Positions 42,907 through 54,120 of a stretch of DNA of 64,000 bases are shown here, one piece after another; the first letter of the stretch is position 1; every line of letters starts with the position of its first letter. The notes below the pieces were generated by a model. It made no database searches. It had not been told where the DNA came from and worked only from the letters and a program-made list of their open reading frames with translations. The stretch is taken from NCBI GenBank assembly GCA_011799875.1, contig CM022301.1, positions 216,624,526 to 216,688,525 of the forward strand, in the 5' to 3' direction. Origin of the DNA: Thinopyrum elongatum (lineage: Eukaryota; Streptophyta; Magnoliopsida; Poales; Poaceae). A program made the translations under genes and the position numbers.

Positions 42907-42916
42907 TTGGGGGAGT
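42907..42916 (+). promoter_or_regulatory. Polypurine tract of the Athila-like element
   Basis: TTGGGGGAGT directly precedes the TGATACGTCC LTR start. Confidence 0.75.
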
Positions 42917-44427
42917 TGATACGTCCATTTTGCATCATGTTTTCCTACTGTTATTTATTATGTTTTGGGTCATTATTTCACTTTATGATACAATTCTTAT
43001 GCCTTTCCTATCTTATTTTGCAAATTTCACATGAAGAGGAAGATTGTTGGAAGCTGGAATTCTGGACCTGAAGGGGCTACATCAGAGATAGCCATTCTGC
43101 ACAACTCCAAATGACCTGAAAATTTACGGAGAATTATTTTGGAATATATAAAAAATGTTGGCAGAAGAAATGCCAGGAGGGGGGCCACCAGAGAGCGACA
43201 AGCTCACGGGCCGCGACTACCCCCCAGGGCACTCCCTATGAGCTTGTGGGCCCTTAGCAGGCCTTCGGTGCCCATCTTCTGCTATACAAAGCCATTTGCC
43301 CTAGAAAAAAAATCAGGGAGAGACTTTCGGGATGAAGTGCTGCCATCTCGAGGCAGAACCCGGGCAGGAGCACTTTTGCTCTCCGGCGGAGCGATTCCGC
43401 CGGGGAAACTTCCCTCCGGAGGGGAAAATTAAAGCCATCATCATCACCAACGATCCTCTCATCGTGGGAGGACCAATCTTCATCAACATCTTCATGAACA
43501 CTATCTCATATCAAACCCTAGTTCATCTCTTGCATTCAATCTTTGTCTCGAAACCTCAGATTGGTACCTGTGGGTTGCTAGTAGTGTTGATTACATCTTG
43601 TAGTTGATGCTAGTTGGTTTATTTGGTGGAACATTATATGTTCAGATCCTCAACACCCCTCTAATCTTGAACATGAATATGATTTGTGAGTAGTTACTTT
43701 TGTTCTTGAGAACATGCGAGAAGTCTGGTTATAAGTAATCATGTGAATTTGGTATTCGTTCGATATTTTGATGATATGTATGTTGTTGCTTCCTTTAGTG
43801 GCGTCATATGAACGCCGGCTACATGACACTTCACCGTACTTGGGCCTAAGGGAAGGCATTGTGGAGTAATAAGTAGATGATGGGTTGCTAGAGTGACAGA
43901 AGCTTAAACCCTAGTTTATGCTTTATTCCATAAGGGGATGATTTGGATCCATATGTTTCATGCTATGGTTAGATTTATCTTAATTCTTCTTTCGCACTTG
44001 TGGATGCTTGCGAGAGGGGGTAATCATAAGTGGGAGGCTTGTTCAAGTAAGAACAACACCCAAGCACCGGTCCAGCCACATATCAAATTATCAAAGTAGC
44101 GAACGTGAATCAAATAAACATCATGAAAGTGACTAGATGATAATTCCCATGTGTCCTCAAGAACGCTTTGCTTATTATAAGAGAACGTTCCGGCCTGTTC
44201 TTTGCTATAAAAAGGATTGATCTACCTTGCCGCACCTTTGTTACCATTGCTACTTGCTACTTGTTACAAATTACCTTTATATCAAACTATCTGTTACCGA
44301 TAATTTCATTGCTTGCAGAGAATACCTTGCTAAAAACTGCTTGTCATTTCCTTCTGCTCCTCGTTGGGTTCGACACTCTTACTTATTGAAAGGACTATGA
44401 TTGATCCCCTATACTTGTGGGTCATCA
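42917..44427 (+). repeat. 3' LTR of the Athila-like element (1511 bp)
   Basis: Opens TGATACGTCCATTTTGC and closes TTGTGGGTCATCA, giving inverted TGAT...ATCA ends. The partner LTR is not in the window. Confidence 0.82.
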
Positions 44428-44926
44428 GCAGGCCCCATGTAACTGACGAGGCCGGGCTCCCTCATGCAAGACCCCATTAGTAGCCCCCAAGCGTAGTGGA
44501 GGTCGCTAGCGTCCTGGCTCCGAGACCTCCGTCGGACTCCTTTCTTTACAGTGCTTCAATTTTTGTTGTCTTTTGGTGCCCTCTGGCGGTGGCAGAAGCT
44601 CCGTCCTTTTGCACCATTGCTCCCCTTTTGGGTCAGTCTGAGCCCAGTTCTGCCTACGGGTGGCCCCAGACCACGCGGGCCGGCCCATAGCCGACGCTTC
44701 GAGCGCCGCTACTATCACGGGCAAGATCCGCAAACACACCCCGTTAAATACGGGAGTTTAGGGGCGGCGGTTGAATCACCGGTTCTCCTTCGCTAATAAG
44801 CTTCTGTCAGCCATCATCTGGTTCACGGAGATCATTCTTCCAGAGACGGATGGCTTCTCCACTAGCCCCTTCCGAGGGGGGGATCCGGATAAGGATAGCT
44901 TTACAAGCGTTCGGTCAAAGCCCTTG
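44428..44926 (+). mobile_element. Tat-lineage gypsy element, left fragment
   Basis: GC-rich sequence continuous with 54121 onward once copia A and one CCTTG copy are set aside. It holds the start of a gag-side frame (MASPLAPSEGG at 44850) that runs into the insertion. It is decayed, and its own LTR boundaries cannot be fixed here. The Tat assignment comes from the RT relic in the right fragment. Confidence 0.55.
44922..44926. repeat. Target-site duplication CCTTG (left copy)
   Basis: CCTTG at 44922-44926 and 54116-54120 bracket copia A exactly. Confidence 0.93.
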
Positions 44927-45264
44927 TGAAAGCACAAGTGCTCCCTGGGTGATTTTGGTAATTAATGTCAACATATCTCTTGTTGGACTAATACTTTTAT
45001 CTAGTATATTTCAGATAAGTTCAACAATGGCGTGGTAAGGACAAGAGGATGTGGAACCCCTTCAAGGTGTCAAGACACATGTTGGCAAAAGCTCAAGACT
45101 CTTCATTTTCTATTTTAGCGATCCAAGATCACATTGAGTCCATAGGAAAGCCAATACTATTAAAAAGGGATGAGGTGTTGCTTAATGGTCTACTTGCTCA
45201 AAATGCTTAGTGATATTGCTCCAAAGCCCTCAACCACTTTCTCATTTCCAAATATGTCCAAAAC

Positions 45265-45670
45265 TCAAAGTCAAACTCGGCCCCATCGAAATGATCTATC
45301 CGGCGCCACCGAGTTCTTTTGACATAGCCACTGCCAGAAACCCTAGACACTTCGGTCATACCGATACGGATCTCGGTCTCACCGAGATGGCCCTGCCAGC
45401 GTGCTTTGACTTGTTGCACTCTTTCGGTCTCACCGAGTCAGTGCAATCGGTCTCACCGAATTGGCTTGACATTCGCTCTGTTGTCCTATTGCGTCACTTC
45501 GGTCTCACCGAGTTGATGCGATCGGTGCCACCGAGTTAATGTTTTCCCTAAGCCCTAGCACATCGATCCCACCGAGTTGTCCCAGTCGGTCCCACCGAGA
45601 TTCCTAGCGTTCACATTTTGAACTAAATCGGTCTCACCGAGTTCTTATATTCGGTCTGACCGAGTTGGGT
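45265..45670 (+). repeat. Array of TCGGT-CTC-ACCGA palindromes in the LTR
   Basis: About ten to twelve copies, most perfect or one base off, such as CTCGGTCTCACCGAG near 45370, ATCGGTGCCACCGAG near 45520 and TTCGGTCTGACCGAG near 45651. They stop just upstream of the TATA box. The same array is in the 3' LTR (about 52860-53265). Iterated palindromes in this position are an established Sirevirus feature; their function is not known. Confidence 0.85.
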
Positions 45671-45705
45671 CAAATTTGTGTAACAGTTGGATTTTGTGTG
45701 GAGGC

Positions 45706-45713
45706 TATATATA
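45706..45713 (+). promoter_or_regulatory. TATA box of copia A (5' LTR)
   Basis: TATATATA within GGAGGCTATATATACCCC, about 35 bp after the last palindrome. The 3' LTR has the same at 53301-53308. Confidence 0.75.
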
Positions 45714-46523
45714 CCCCTCCACCCCCTTCTCTATATGTGAGAGAGCCATCAGAACGTGCCTACACTTCCACTACTCATTTTTCTGAGAGAGAACCACCTA
45801 CTCATGTGTTGAGACCAAGATATTCCAATCCTACCACAAGAATCTTGATCTCTAGCCTTCCCCAAGTTGCTTTCCACTCAAACTATCTTTCCACCATAGC
45901 CAAATTTGTGTGAGAGAGTTGAGTGTTGGGGAGACTATCATTTGAAGCACAAGAGCAAGGAGTTGATCATCAACACACCATCTATTACCTTTTGGAGAGT
46001 GGTGTCTCCTAGATTGGTTAGGTGTCGCTTGGGAGCCTCCGACAAGATTGTGGAGTTGAACCAAGAAGTTTGTACGGGCAAGGAGATCGCCTACTTCGTG
46101 AAGATCTACCCGAGTGAGGCAAGTCTTTCGTGGGCGATGGCCATGGTGGGATAGACAAGGTTGCTTCTTCGTGGACCCTTCATGGGTGGAGCCCTCCGTG
46201 GACTCGCGCAACCATTACCCTTCGTGGGTTGAAGTCTCCATCAACATGGATGTATGATAGCACCACCTATCGGAACCACGCCAAAAATCTCCGTGTCTTC
46301 ATTGCGTTTGCACACTCGAATCCCATCCCTTTACTTTCTTGCAATTAGCATGCTTTACTCTTTCCGCTGCTCATACTCTTGCCATGCTTGCTTGAAATGT
46401 ATTGTGAATGCTTAAACTGGTGCTAAAACTCCACCTCAACTTGAAGAACTTAAAAATTGCCACTTTTACTTGCTGAGGGTCTAATCACCCCCTCTCTAGA
46501 CCCCTCTTCTCGATCCTTTCAAT

Positions 46524-46536
46524 TGGTATCAGAGCA
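46524..46536 (+). promoter_or_regulatory. Primer-binding site of copia A
   Basis: TGGTATCAGAGCA, two bases after the LTR end; complementary to initiator tRNA-Met. Confidence 0.9.
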
Positions 46537-46576
46537 TTGGTCTCCATTGCTTTGGTTTAAGCACCATTCGAGGAAG

Positions 46577-49500
46577 ATGGATGAGTCTATGATTGGGAGT
46601 ATTAGACGTAGAGTGCCTATGCTTGACGGAGAGTTCTATAGTTCTTGGAAAAATGTGATGCTTGAGATTTTCAATGAATATATATTGAACAAGTATATTA
46701 CTAACCCTTACATGCCCCTTATTGATCCCTTGCACCCTACCCCCGATGAGTATCTTGACATGACCCGCAATCTTAGAACTATTGATCTTATCATGAGAGG
46801 ATTGCCTAGAAATTTGCTTTTATGCTTGCCTACATTTGAATGTGCTTATACTATATGGAAATATCTTGAGGAGCATTTTCCAAACTATTCCTTGAAAAAT
46901 CTAGATGAGATTCTTCAAAAGTCCATCGCTTTTCATAAAATGAATCCTAGTGATCCTAAATTTGATGATTGTCTATTTGAGCTCCGTGACCTTATGCGTG
47001 CCAAAGGAGATGTTGGAGAAATTAGTAGCATCATTTCACAAGTCATTAGAATTCATAAACATGCACATTGTCATGGTCATACATCTAATCAATCACTCTC
47101 TCTAGGTGATGATCATTCACATGATGATGTTGAGCATGGATATTATGATGAGGATGATGATAGTGACTTTGATCTTGATGAGTCAATGAGACACTTTGGT
47201 CTTATGGCTAACCTTTGTGGTTACATGGCCGGAGGAAAGGAATGGGTTCTTGATAGTGGATGTACGGATCATATGACCGGAGACAAGGACATGTTTCGTG
47301 AGCTTGCTGAAAACGACAGTCCCCAAAAGTATGTCACTTTTGGTGACAACTCAAAGGGTAAGGTAGTTGGCCTTGGTAAGGTGGCCATCTCCCATGATAG
47401 CTCTATCCAAAATGTCATGCTCATAGAATCTCTTGGTTTCAACGTTCTATTTACTGAAATAGATTGCCAAGTGTTTCGAAGAGATAATCATAATATGGTC
47501 TTTACCGGTATTCATAGAGGTGATCTATATATTGTTGATTTTACTAAGAGAGCTCAACCTCGTACTTGCAAAATTGCTAAATCCTCTAAAGGTTGGTTGT
47601 GGCATAGAAGATCAGATCACGTGGGTATGCGAAATCTCGATAAGCTTATTAAAGGTGATCATATCCTTGGCATTAAAGATGTTATATTTGACAAGGATAG
47701 ACTTTGCAGTGCTTGTCAAGCAGGAAAACAAGTTGGAGGAAGTCATCCCGTGAAGAACATCATGACCATGAGAAGACCACTTAAGCTACTTCATGTGGAT
47801 CTTTTTGGTCCCAACGCCTACAAGAGTCTCGGTGGTAACTCGTTCGGATTGGTCATTGTTGACGACTTTTCAAGATTTACGTGGGTGTTCTTTCTTGATG
47901 ATAAATCGCAGGTACAAAGATCTTCAAGAACTTTGCTAGGAAGGCCCAAAACCAATTTGAAGTGAAGATCAAGACGGTTTGAAGCGACAACGGAACGGAG
48001 TTCAAGAACGCAAATGCGGATACCTTTCTTGAGGAAGAAGGGATTTTACATGAGTTCTCGGCTACGTACACACCTCAACAAAATGGAGTTGTTGAGAGGA
48101 AGAACCGGACACTTATTGAGATGGCAAGAACGATGCTTGATGAGTATAAGATGCCAAGACACTTTTGGGCGGAAGCGGTTGAGACAGCTTGTCATGCTAC
48201 GAATAGACTATATCTTCACAAGCTTCTCGGCAAGACGACATACGAGCCTCTCACCGGTAACAAACCCCAAGTTGGATACTTTCGAGTGTTTGGCTCAAAA
48301 TGTTACATTCTTGATAAGCATCATCGCTCAAAATTTGCCCCTAAATCTCATGAAGGTTTCCTACTTGGTTATGGCTCAAACTCTCACACTTACCGTGTCT
48401 ACAACAATTTCACCCGAAAGGTTGAAGAGACGGTAGATGTGAAGTTTGATGAATCTAATGGCTTGCAAGTAGAGCAATTTCCAATTGATGTAGGAGACAA
48501 AGATCCTTAGGAAGCAATTCAAGATTTGTCCATTGGCAAGATTCGCCCAACGGAGGTGAAGGAGAGTACCTCGTCCGTTCAAGTGGAAGCCTCAACTTCA
48601 CACCAAGGCGAACCACAAGTTGACTTGGAGGCATCCACAAGTGGAACACGTCAAGACGAAGGAAACGAGGAAGTACAACAAGATGAACCTCATCGACCTC
48701 CTTCTCCACCTCCGCAAGAGAACAACAACGCCAACAACAATGAAGAAGGACCAGAAGAAGAAGACAATGAAGAGGATGTTCCACCCCGACCCAAACAAAA
48801 GCTCTCACGAGTTAGAGCAAGAGTCACAAGAGATCATCCCATCAAACAAATCTTTGATGATATTCAAACCGGGAGAATTACTCGCTCTAAAACTCATTTG
48901 GCTAAATTTTATGAAAATTACTCATTCATTTATAGTATTGAACCTATGAAGGTTGAAGAAGCTCTAGAGGATCCGGATTGGGTGAACGCTATGCATGAAG
49001 AGCTACACAATTTCGAGAGGAATCAAGTGTGGACATTGGTTGACAAGCCAGACAACAACCACAATGTCATTGGAACCAAGTGGGTGTTTCGGAATAAGCA
49101 AGATGAGGATGGACAAGTTGTACGCAACAAGGCCCGTCTCGTCGCTCAAGGCTACACTCAAGTCGAAGGTATGGACTAGGGTGAGACATATGCCCCCGTT
49201 GCTAGACTTGAGTCCATATGCATCTTACTTGCTTATGCCAATCACCATGATATCACTTTATACCAAATGGACATTAAAAGTGCTTTTCTAAATGGTGAAA
49301 TTGAGGAGGAAGTTTATGTTAAACAACCTCCCGGCTTTGTTAATCCTAAGAAACCTAATCATGTCTACAAACTTCACAAACCTCTTTATGGTCTTAAACA
49401 AGCTCCTAGAGCATGGTATAAATGCATGACCAAGTTTCTTATTGAAAAAGGCTTTGAAATTGGGAAGATTGATTCTACACTTTTGACTAAAAGGATTAAT

Positions 49501-50478
49501 GGTGAATTATTTGTGTGCCAAATTTATGTGGATGATATCATATTTGGTTCGACTAACCCTCATTTTAGTGAAAAGTTTGGAAGGCTAATGTTGGAGAAGT
49601 TTGAGATGTCTATGATGAGTGAACTCAAATTCTTTCTTGGTTTGCAAATCAAGCAAACTAAGGAGGGTACCTTTGTTTCTCAAACAAAATACACCAAGGA
49701 CCTTTTCAAGAAGTTCAACATGCAAGAAAGCAAAGGTATGAAAACACCCATGCCTACTAGTGGACATCTTGACTTGACTAAGGATGGCAAACTGGTTGAC
49801 CAAAAGGTTTACCGCTCTATGATTGGTTCATTGTTATATCTATGTGCCTCCCGTCCCGATGTTATGCTAAGTGTGTGCATGTGTGCACGATATCAAGCGG
49901 CTCCTAAAGAATGTCATCTTAAGGCCGTGAAAAGGATAGTGAGATATTTAATTCATACACCAAACTTTGGCATTTGGTATCCTAAGAGGTCATCTTTTGA
50001 TCTTATTGGCTACTCCGATTCGGACTATGCCGGTGACAAGGTTGATAGAAAGTCCACTTCGGGTACTTTTCAATTTCTTGGTAGATCCCTTGTGTCTTGG
50101 TCCTCCAAGAAACAAATCTCGGTATCCTTATCCACCGCCGAAGCGGAATACATTGCCGCCGGATCATGTTGTGCTCAGTTACTTTGGATGACCCAAACTC
50201 TTAAGGATTATGGGATACATGTGAAACATGTTCCATTGCTTTGTGATAATGAGAGTGCTATTAAGATTGCTCACAATCCCGTGCAACATTCTCGAACTAA
50301 GCATATTGAAGTTTGTCATCATTTCATTCGAGATCATGTTGCTAAAGGTGACATCAATCTTAAGCATGTTCGTACCGATAAGCAATTGGTGGATATATTC
50401 ACCAAACCGCTTGATGAGAAAGTATTTTGCCATTTGAGAGGTGAATTGAATATCATTGATGCCTCAAACTTGGAGTAG
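46577..50478 (+). pseudogene. Copia gag-pol (copia A), broken
   Basis: The start is taken at MDESMIG (46577); the frame also runs back into the LTR. Gag is short and has no zinc knuckle: it passes from a His/Asp-rich stretch straight into protease (WVLDSGCTDHMTG), so an internal gag deletion is likely. Then the integrase finger (WLWHRRSDH...CSACQAGK), core (LLHVDLFGP, SDNGTEF, NGVVERKNR), RT (QMDIKSAFLNG, IYVDDIIFGS) and RNase H (STAEAEYIAA, ending ADIFTKPL-like VDIFTKPL). Breaks: a 1-base frameshift near 47914-47921 and stops at 47980-47982 (TGA for the Arg of RSDNG), 48508-48510 (TAG for Ser) and 49177-49179 (TAG for Tyr). From 49180 to the TAG at 50476-50478 it is open. Inactive. Confidence 0.93.
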
Positions 50479-52507
50479 AAACTCCATTTGGATACATGCA
50501 AGGCATAAGCTTTTTATGACTAATCCTTGATATTTCTCTTATGATGATGATCATATGTCTTGGATCTATACTTGTACCCTTGCATGTTATCTAACCCTTG
50601 TAGGTACTTGGATGAATCCAAATCTATGAGATTGCAAGTCACTCACACTTTGAGCAATCTTTACACCACCAAGTCTCTACTATATGGATGTTGAATACAA
50701 TTAAGCATGAACTCACTCAACATATCCTTTGACAATTTCAATATATCAAATTTGAATTGGTATCAAGTTTCATGATTGTCATGTTGGATACACAAGTGCT
50801 ATTCCTTGCTAGACTAACCCATGTAGGAAGATGAACTTCAACTTCAAATGGTGCTCCCAACTCTTGATGGACTACATCAACCTTGAGCATCCAACACACG
50901 TTCAACTACATGATCAACACCACAACCCAAGGTATGATATTCCATCTTATAGAAGCTTTGCTCCAAGACATGAGACAAAGCAACTCAACAAGATGTGAAT
51001 ACATCAAAATGCTTAAACAAAAAATGGTAACCCCATTTTGAGCTTAAACGATGAGTATGACCTATGATCAAGTGATCTCACTTGACTCCTATGTCAATAT
51101 ACTTTAATATAGGTGACTTTGTCGCCGACCCCTTCTAGATGAAGTTCTCTAGTGTTACTCTGTTCACTTACTTTGTGTTCTTGCATATATTTCTTGCTGT
51201 CTTGTTCCCCTTATCAAAAAAAAAAACTTCATCTAGATCTCTTTTCTTATTTATGTTTTTCTTTGTAACTTCTGTGTCTAATTCATTGCAAATCTTTCAG
51301 CTAATTCCTTGAAAATCCTTGTGAGATTTAATTTGCCAAGTGAGCTGAGTTGACAAATTTTTTCCTCTGCATTGAACTCGGACTCACCGATCCAAGCCTA
51401 TCGGCTAGACCGAACTACAAGGATATCTTGTAGACAGTTCATCGGTACAACCGACATGGACTAACCCGGTCTGACCGATATGCATCATCCATGACACAAC
51501 CAACTCGGTGTCACTGATGGAAACAGATCGGCGTTACCGATTTCACTAATGAGAAAACTTTTTGCCATTGCATTATGCATATTTAATTTCTTCTCCAGCT
51601 CCACTCAATGATTCTTATCCTCTACCTGCATCTTAAACTACATGCTGCTTTGTAGTGTGCCTCAAGGACCATACCTACTTGACTCATACTCCAGAAGTGC
51701 CCTTCTTGCAAATTGATGTCAAAGGGGGAGAGAGAGAGCACATCAAAGCTTACCATATGAGTACATCTAAGCTCTTCCAGATGCTAGTAAGACAAAGAGG
51801 AGAGAAGTCACATGTCTTTTAGAGGGAAAAGACATGTCAATATGTTTGATCTTAGTTATTGTTATTGCATATCATTGTTGCTCTGACTGTGGTTAATATT
51901 ACCCTTTCTTGCTCTGATTTTCTCTCACCCTACCTTCTCCCAATATCCAATATCAGATTCAGGGGGAGAAAGAGTCCATATCTAGGGGAAGAAAATCTTT
52001 GGAATTCATTGCATATCTTTAAAATCTTTGGGGACATGTCAGTATCTAAATAGAGTACCTAGTACTCACCCATTACATGTCATCCCAGTCTTGGTACTCG
52101 TGTGGTTTCCAAAAATTTCTTTATCTAGAGTGTTCTTGTGTTATCTAACCCTGTTTTCTCAAGTCCACTCCCTCTAAAGCCAGCCCAAGACCACAAGGTA
52201 AGTATATGCATCACACTCATGTGCATGGTGATCTCTCGCTGATGTACATATTGTTTGCAAGAAGGATTCATGAACATGGAGGTACACTTCCTATACACAT
52301 CATTTGCTCTGATGCATATAGCCAAGATGCATGTAACTCATTGCTTGCTCTGTCATGCTTATGCATTCACATGTTCTCATATTCCAACTTCACGTGATTG
52401 CGTACATGTAGGGGGAGCCTATGCATGTTACATGTCTCTCCAAAGCTTTAATTATTACCATGTATATCTTTAATCTAAAGCTTTGATGTATGTTGTCATC
52501 AATTACC
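50479..52507 (+). other. Long 3' non-coding region of copia A
   Basis: About 2 kb with no supported frame. Purine-rich tract-like motifs stand at 51724-51737, 51961-51974 and 52410-52417, ahead of the true tract at 52508-52521. A cluster of CGGT/ACCG palindrome variants lies at about 51375-51545, outside the LTR. Copia B has the same layout on the other strand. Confidence 0.75.
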
Positions 52508-52521
52508 AAAAAGGGGGAGAT
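52508..52521 (+). promoter_or_regulatory. Polypurine tract of copia A
   Basis: AAAAAGGGGGAGAT abuts the 3' LTR. Confidence 0.88.
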
Positions 52522-54115
52522 TAAAAGCACAAGTGCTCCCTGAGTGATTTTGGTAATTAATGTCGACATATCTCTTGTTGGACTAATACTTTTATCTAGT
52601 ATATTTCAGATAAGTTCAACAATGGTGTGGTAAGGACAAGAGGATGTGGAACCCCTTCAAGGTGTCAAGACACATGTTGGCAAAAGCTCAAGACTCTGCA
52701 TTTTCTATTTTAGTGATCCAACATTACATTGAGTCCATAGGAAAGCCAATACTATTAAAATGGGATGAGGTGTCGCTTAATGGTCTACTTGCTCAAAATG
52801 CTTAGTGATATTGCTCCAAAGCCCTCAACCACTTTCTCATTTCCAAATATGTCCAAAACTCAAAGTCAAACTCGGCCCCACCGAAATGATCTATCCAGCG
52901 CCACCGAGTTCTTTTGACATAGCCACTGCCAGAAACCCTAGACACTTCGGTTATACCGATACGGATCTCGGTCTCACCGAGATGGCCCTGCCAGCATGCT
53001 GTGACTTGTTGCACTCTTTCGGTCTCACCGAGTCAGTGCAATCGGTCTCACCGAGTTGGCTTGACATTCGCTCTGTTGTCCTATTGCGTCACTTCGGTCT
53101 CACCAAGTTGATGCAATCGGTGCCACCGAGTTAATGTTTGCCCTAAGCCCTAGCACATCGGTCCCACCGAGTTGTCCTAGTCGGTCCCATCAAGATTCCT
53201 AACGTTCACATTTTGAACTAAATCGGTCTCACCGAGTTCTTATATTCGGTCTGACCGAGTTGGGTCAAATGTGTGTAACGGTTGGATTTCGTGTGGAGGC
53301 TATATATACCCCTCCACCCCCTTCTCCATATCTGAGAGATCCATCAGAACGTGCCTACACTTCCACTACTTATTTTTCTGAGAGAGAACCACCTACTCAT
53401 GTGTTGAGACCAAGATATTCTAATCCTACCACAAGAATCTTGATCTCTAGACTTCCCCAAGTTGCTTTCCACTCAAACTATCTTTCCACCATAGCCAAAT
53501 CTGTGTGAGAGAGTTGAGTGTTGGGGAGACTATCATTTGAAGCACAAGAGCAAGGAGTTGATCATCAACACACCATCTATTACCTTTTGGAGAGTGGTGT
53601 CTCCTAGATTGGTTAGGTGTCGCTTGGGAGCCTCCGACAAGATTGTGGAGTTGAACCAAGAAGTTTGTATGGGCAAGGAGATCGCCTACTTCGTGAAGAT
53701 CTACCCCAGTGAGGCAAGTCCTTCGTGGGTGATGGCCATGGTGGGATAGACAAGGTTGCTTCTTCGTGGACCCTTCGTGGGTGGAGCCCTCCGTGGACTC
53801 GCGCAACCGTTACCCTTCGTGGGTTGAAGTCTCCATCAACGTGGATGTACGATAGCACCACCTATCGGAACCACGCCAAAAATCTCCGTGTCTTCATTGC
53901 GTTTGCACACTCCAATCCCATCCCTTTACTTTCTTGCAATTAGCATGCTTTACTCTTTCCTCTGCTCATACTCTTGCCATGCTTGCTTGAAATGTATTGT
54001 GAATGCTTAAACTTATGCTAAAACTCCACCTCAACTTGAAGAACTTAAAAATTGCCACTTTTACTTGTTGAGGGTCTAATCACCCCCCTCTAGACCCCTT
54101 TTCTCGATCCTTTCA
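52522..54115 (+). repeat. 3' LTR of copia A (1594 bp)
   Basis: About 97% identical to the 5' LTR by hand count. Starts TAAAAGCAC, so the terminal TG has become TA after insertion; ends CGATCCTTTCA. Confidence 0.93.
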
Positions 54116-54120
54116 CCTTG
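54116..54120. repeat. Target-site duplication CCTTG (right copy)
   Basis: Second copy of the copia A duplication. Confidence 0.93.

Larger units (their letters stand above)
40440..44427 (+). mobile_element. 3' part of an Athila/Sabrina-like gypsy element
   Basis: Left end approximate. It includes a GC-rich hairpin-prone stretch (40674-40722), a 151-codon frame (40889-41344), about 1.5 kb of AT-rich untranslated sequence, a polypurine tract and a 3' LTR (42917-44427). Gag, protease and pol are absent, so this is either a 5'-truncated copy or a non-autonomous derivative. The LTR opening TGATACGTCCATTTTGCATC and the phrase AAGCTTGGGGGAG before it are typical of Triticeae Sabrina/WHAM-like elements; the family is inferred from memory. 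Confidence 0.75.
44927..46521 (+). repeat. 5' LTR of copia A (1595 bp)
   Basis: Opens TGAAAGCACAAGTGC, closes CGATCCTTTCA. Order inside: AT-rich start, palindrome array (about 45265-45670), TATA box (45706-45713), then the transcribed part. Confidence 0.94.
44927..54115 (+). mobile_element. Complete Sirevirus-type copia element (copia A), 9.2 kb
   Basis: LTRs 44927-46521 and 52522-54115, target duplication CCTTG, an initiator-tRNA primer site, a copia-order polyprotein (gag, protease, integrase, RT, RNase H) and a 2-kb non-coding region before the 3' LTR with several polypurine-tract-like motifs. LTR arrays of the TCGGT-CTC-ACCGA palindrome plus the multiple tracts are the known hallmarks of Sireviruses. 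LTRs differ at about 49 positions by hand count (3.1%); at an assumed 1.3e-8 substitutions per site per year this is about 1.2 million years. The 3' LTR begins TA instead of TG. Gag-pol is broken. Confidence 0.94.

Noticed and set aside
45265..45670. CRISPR-like spacing of short palindromic repeats
   Set aside because: This is a plant Sirevirus LTR. Spacers are irregular, also repeat-derived, and shared by both LTRs.
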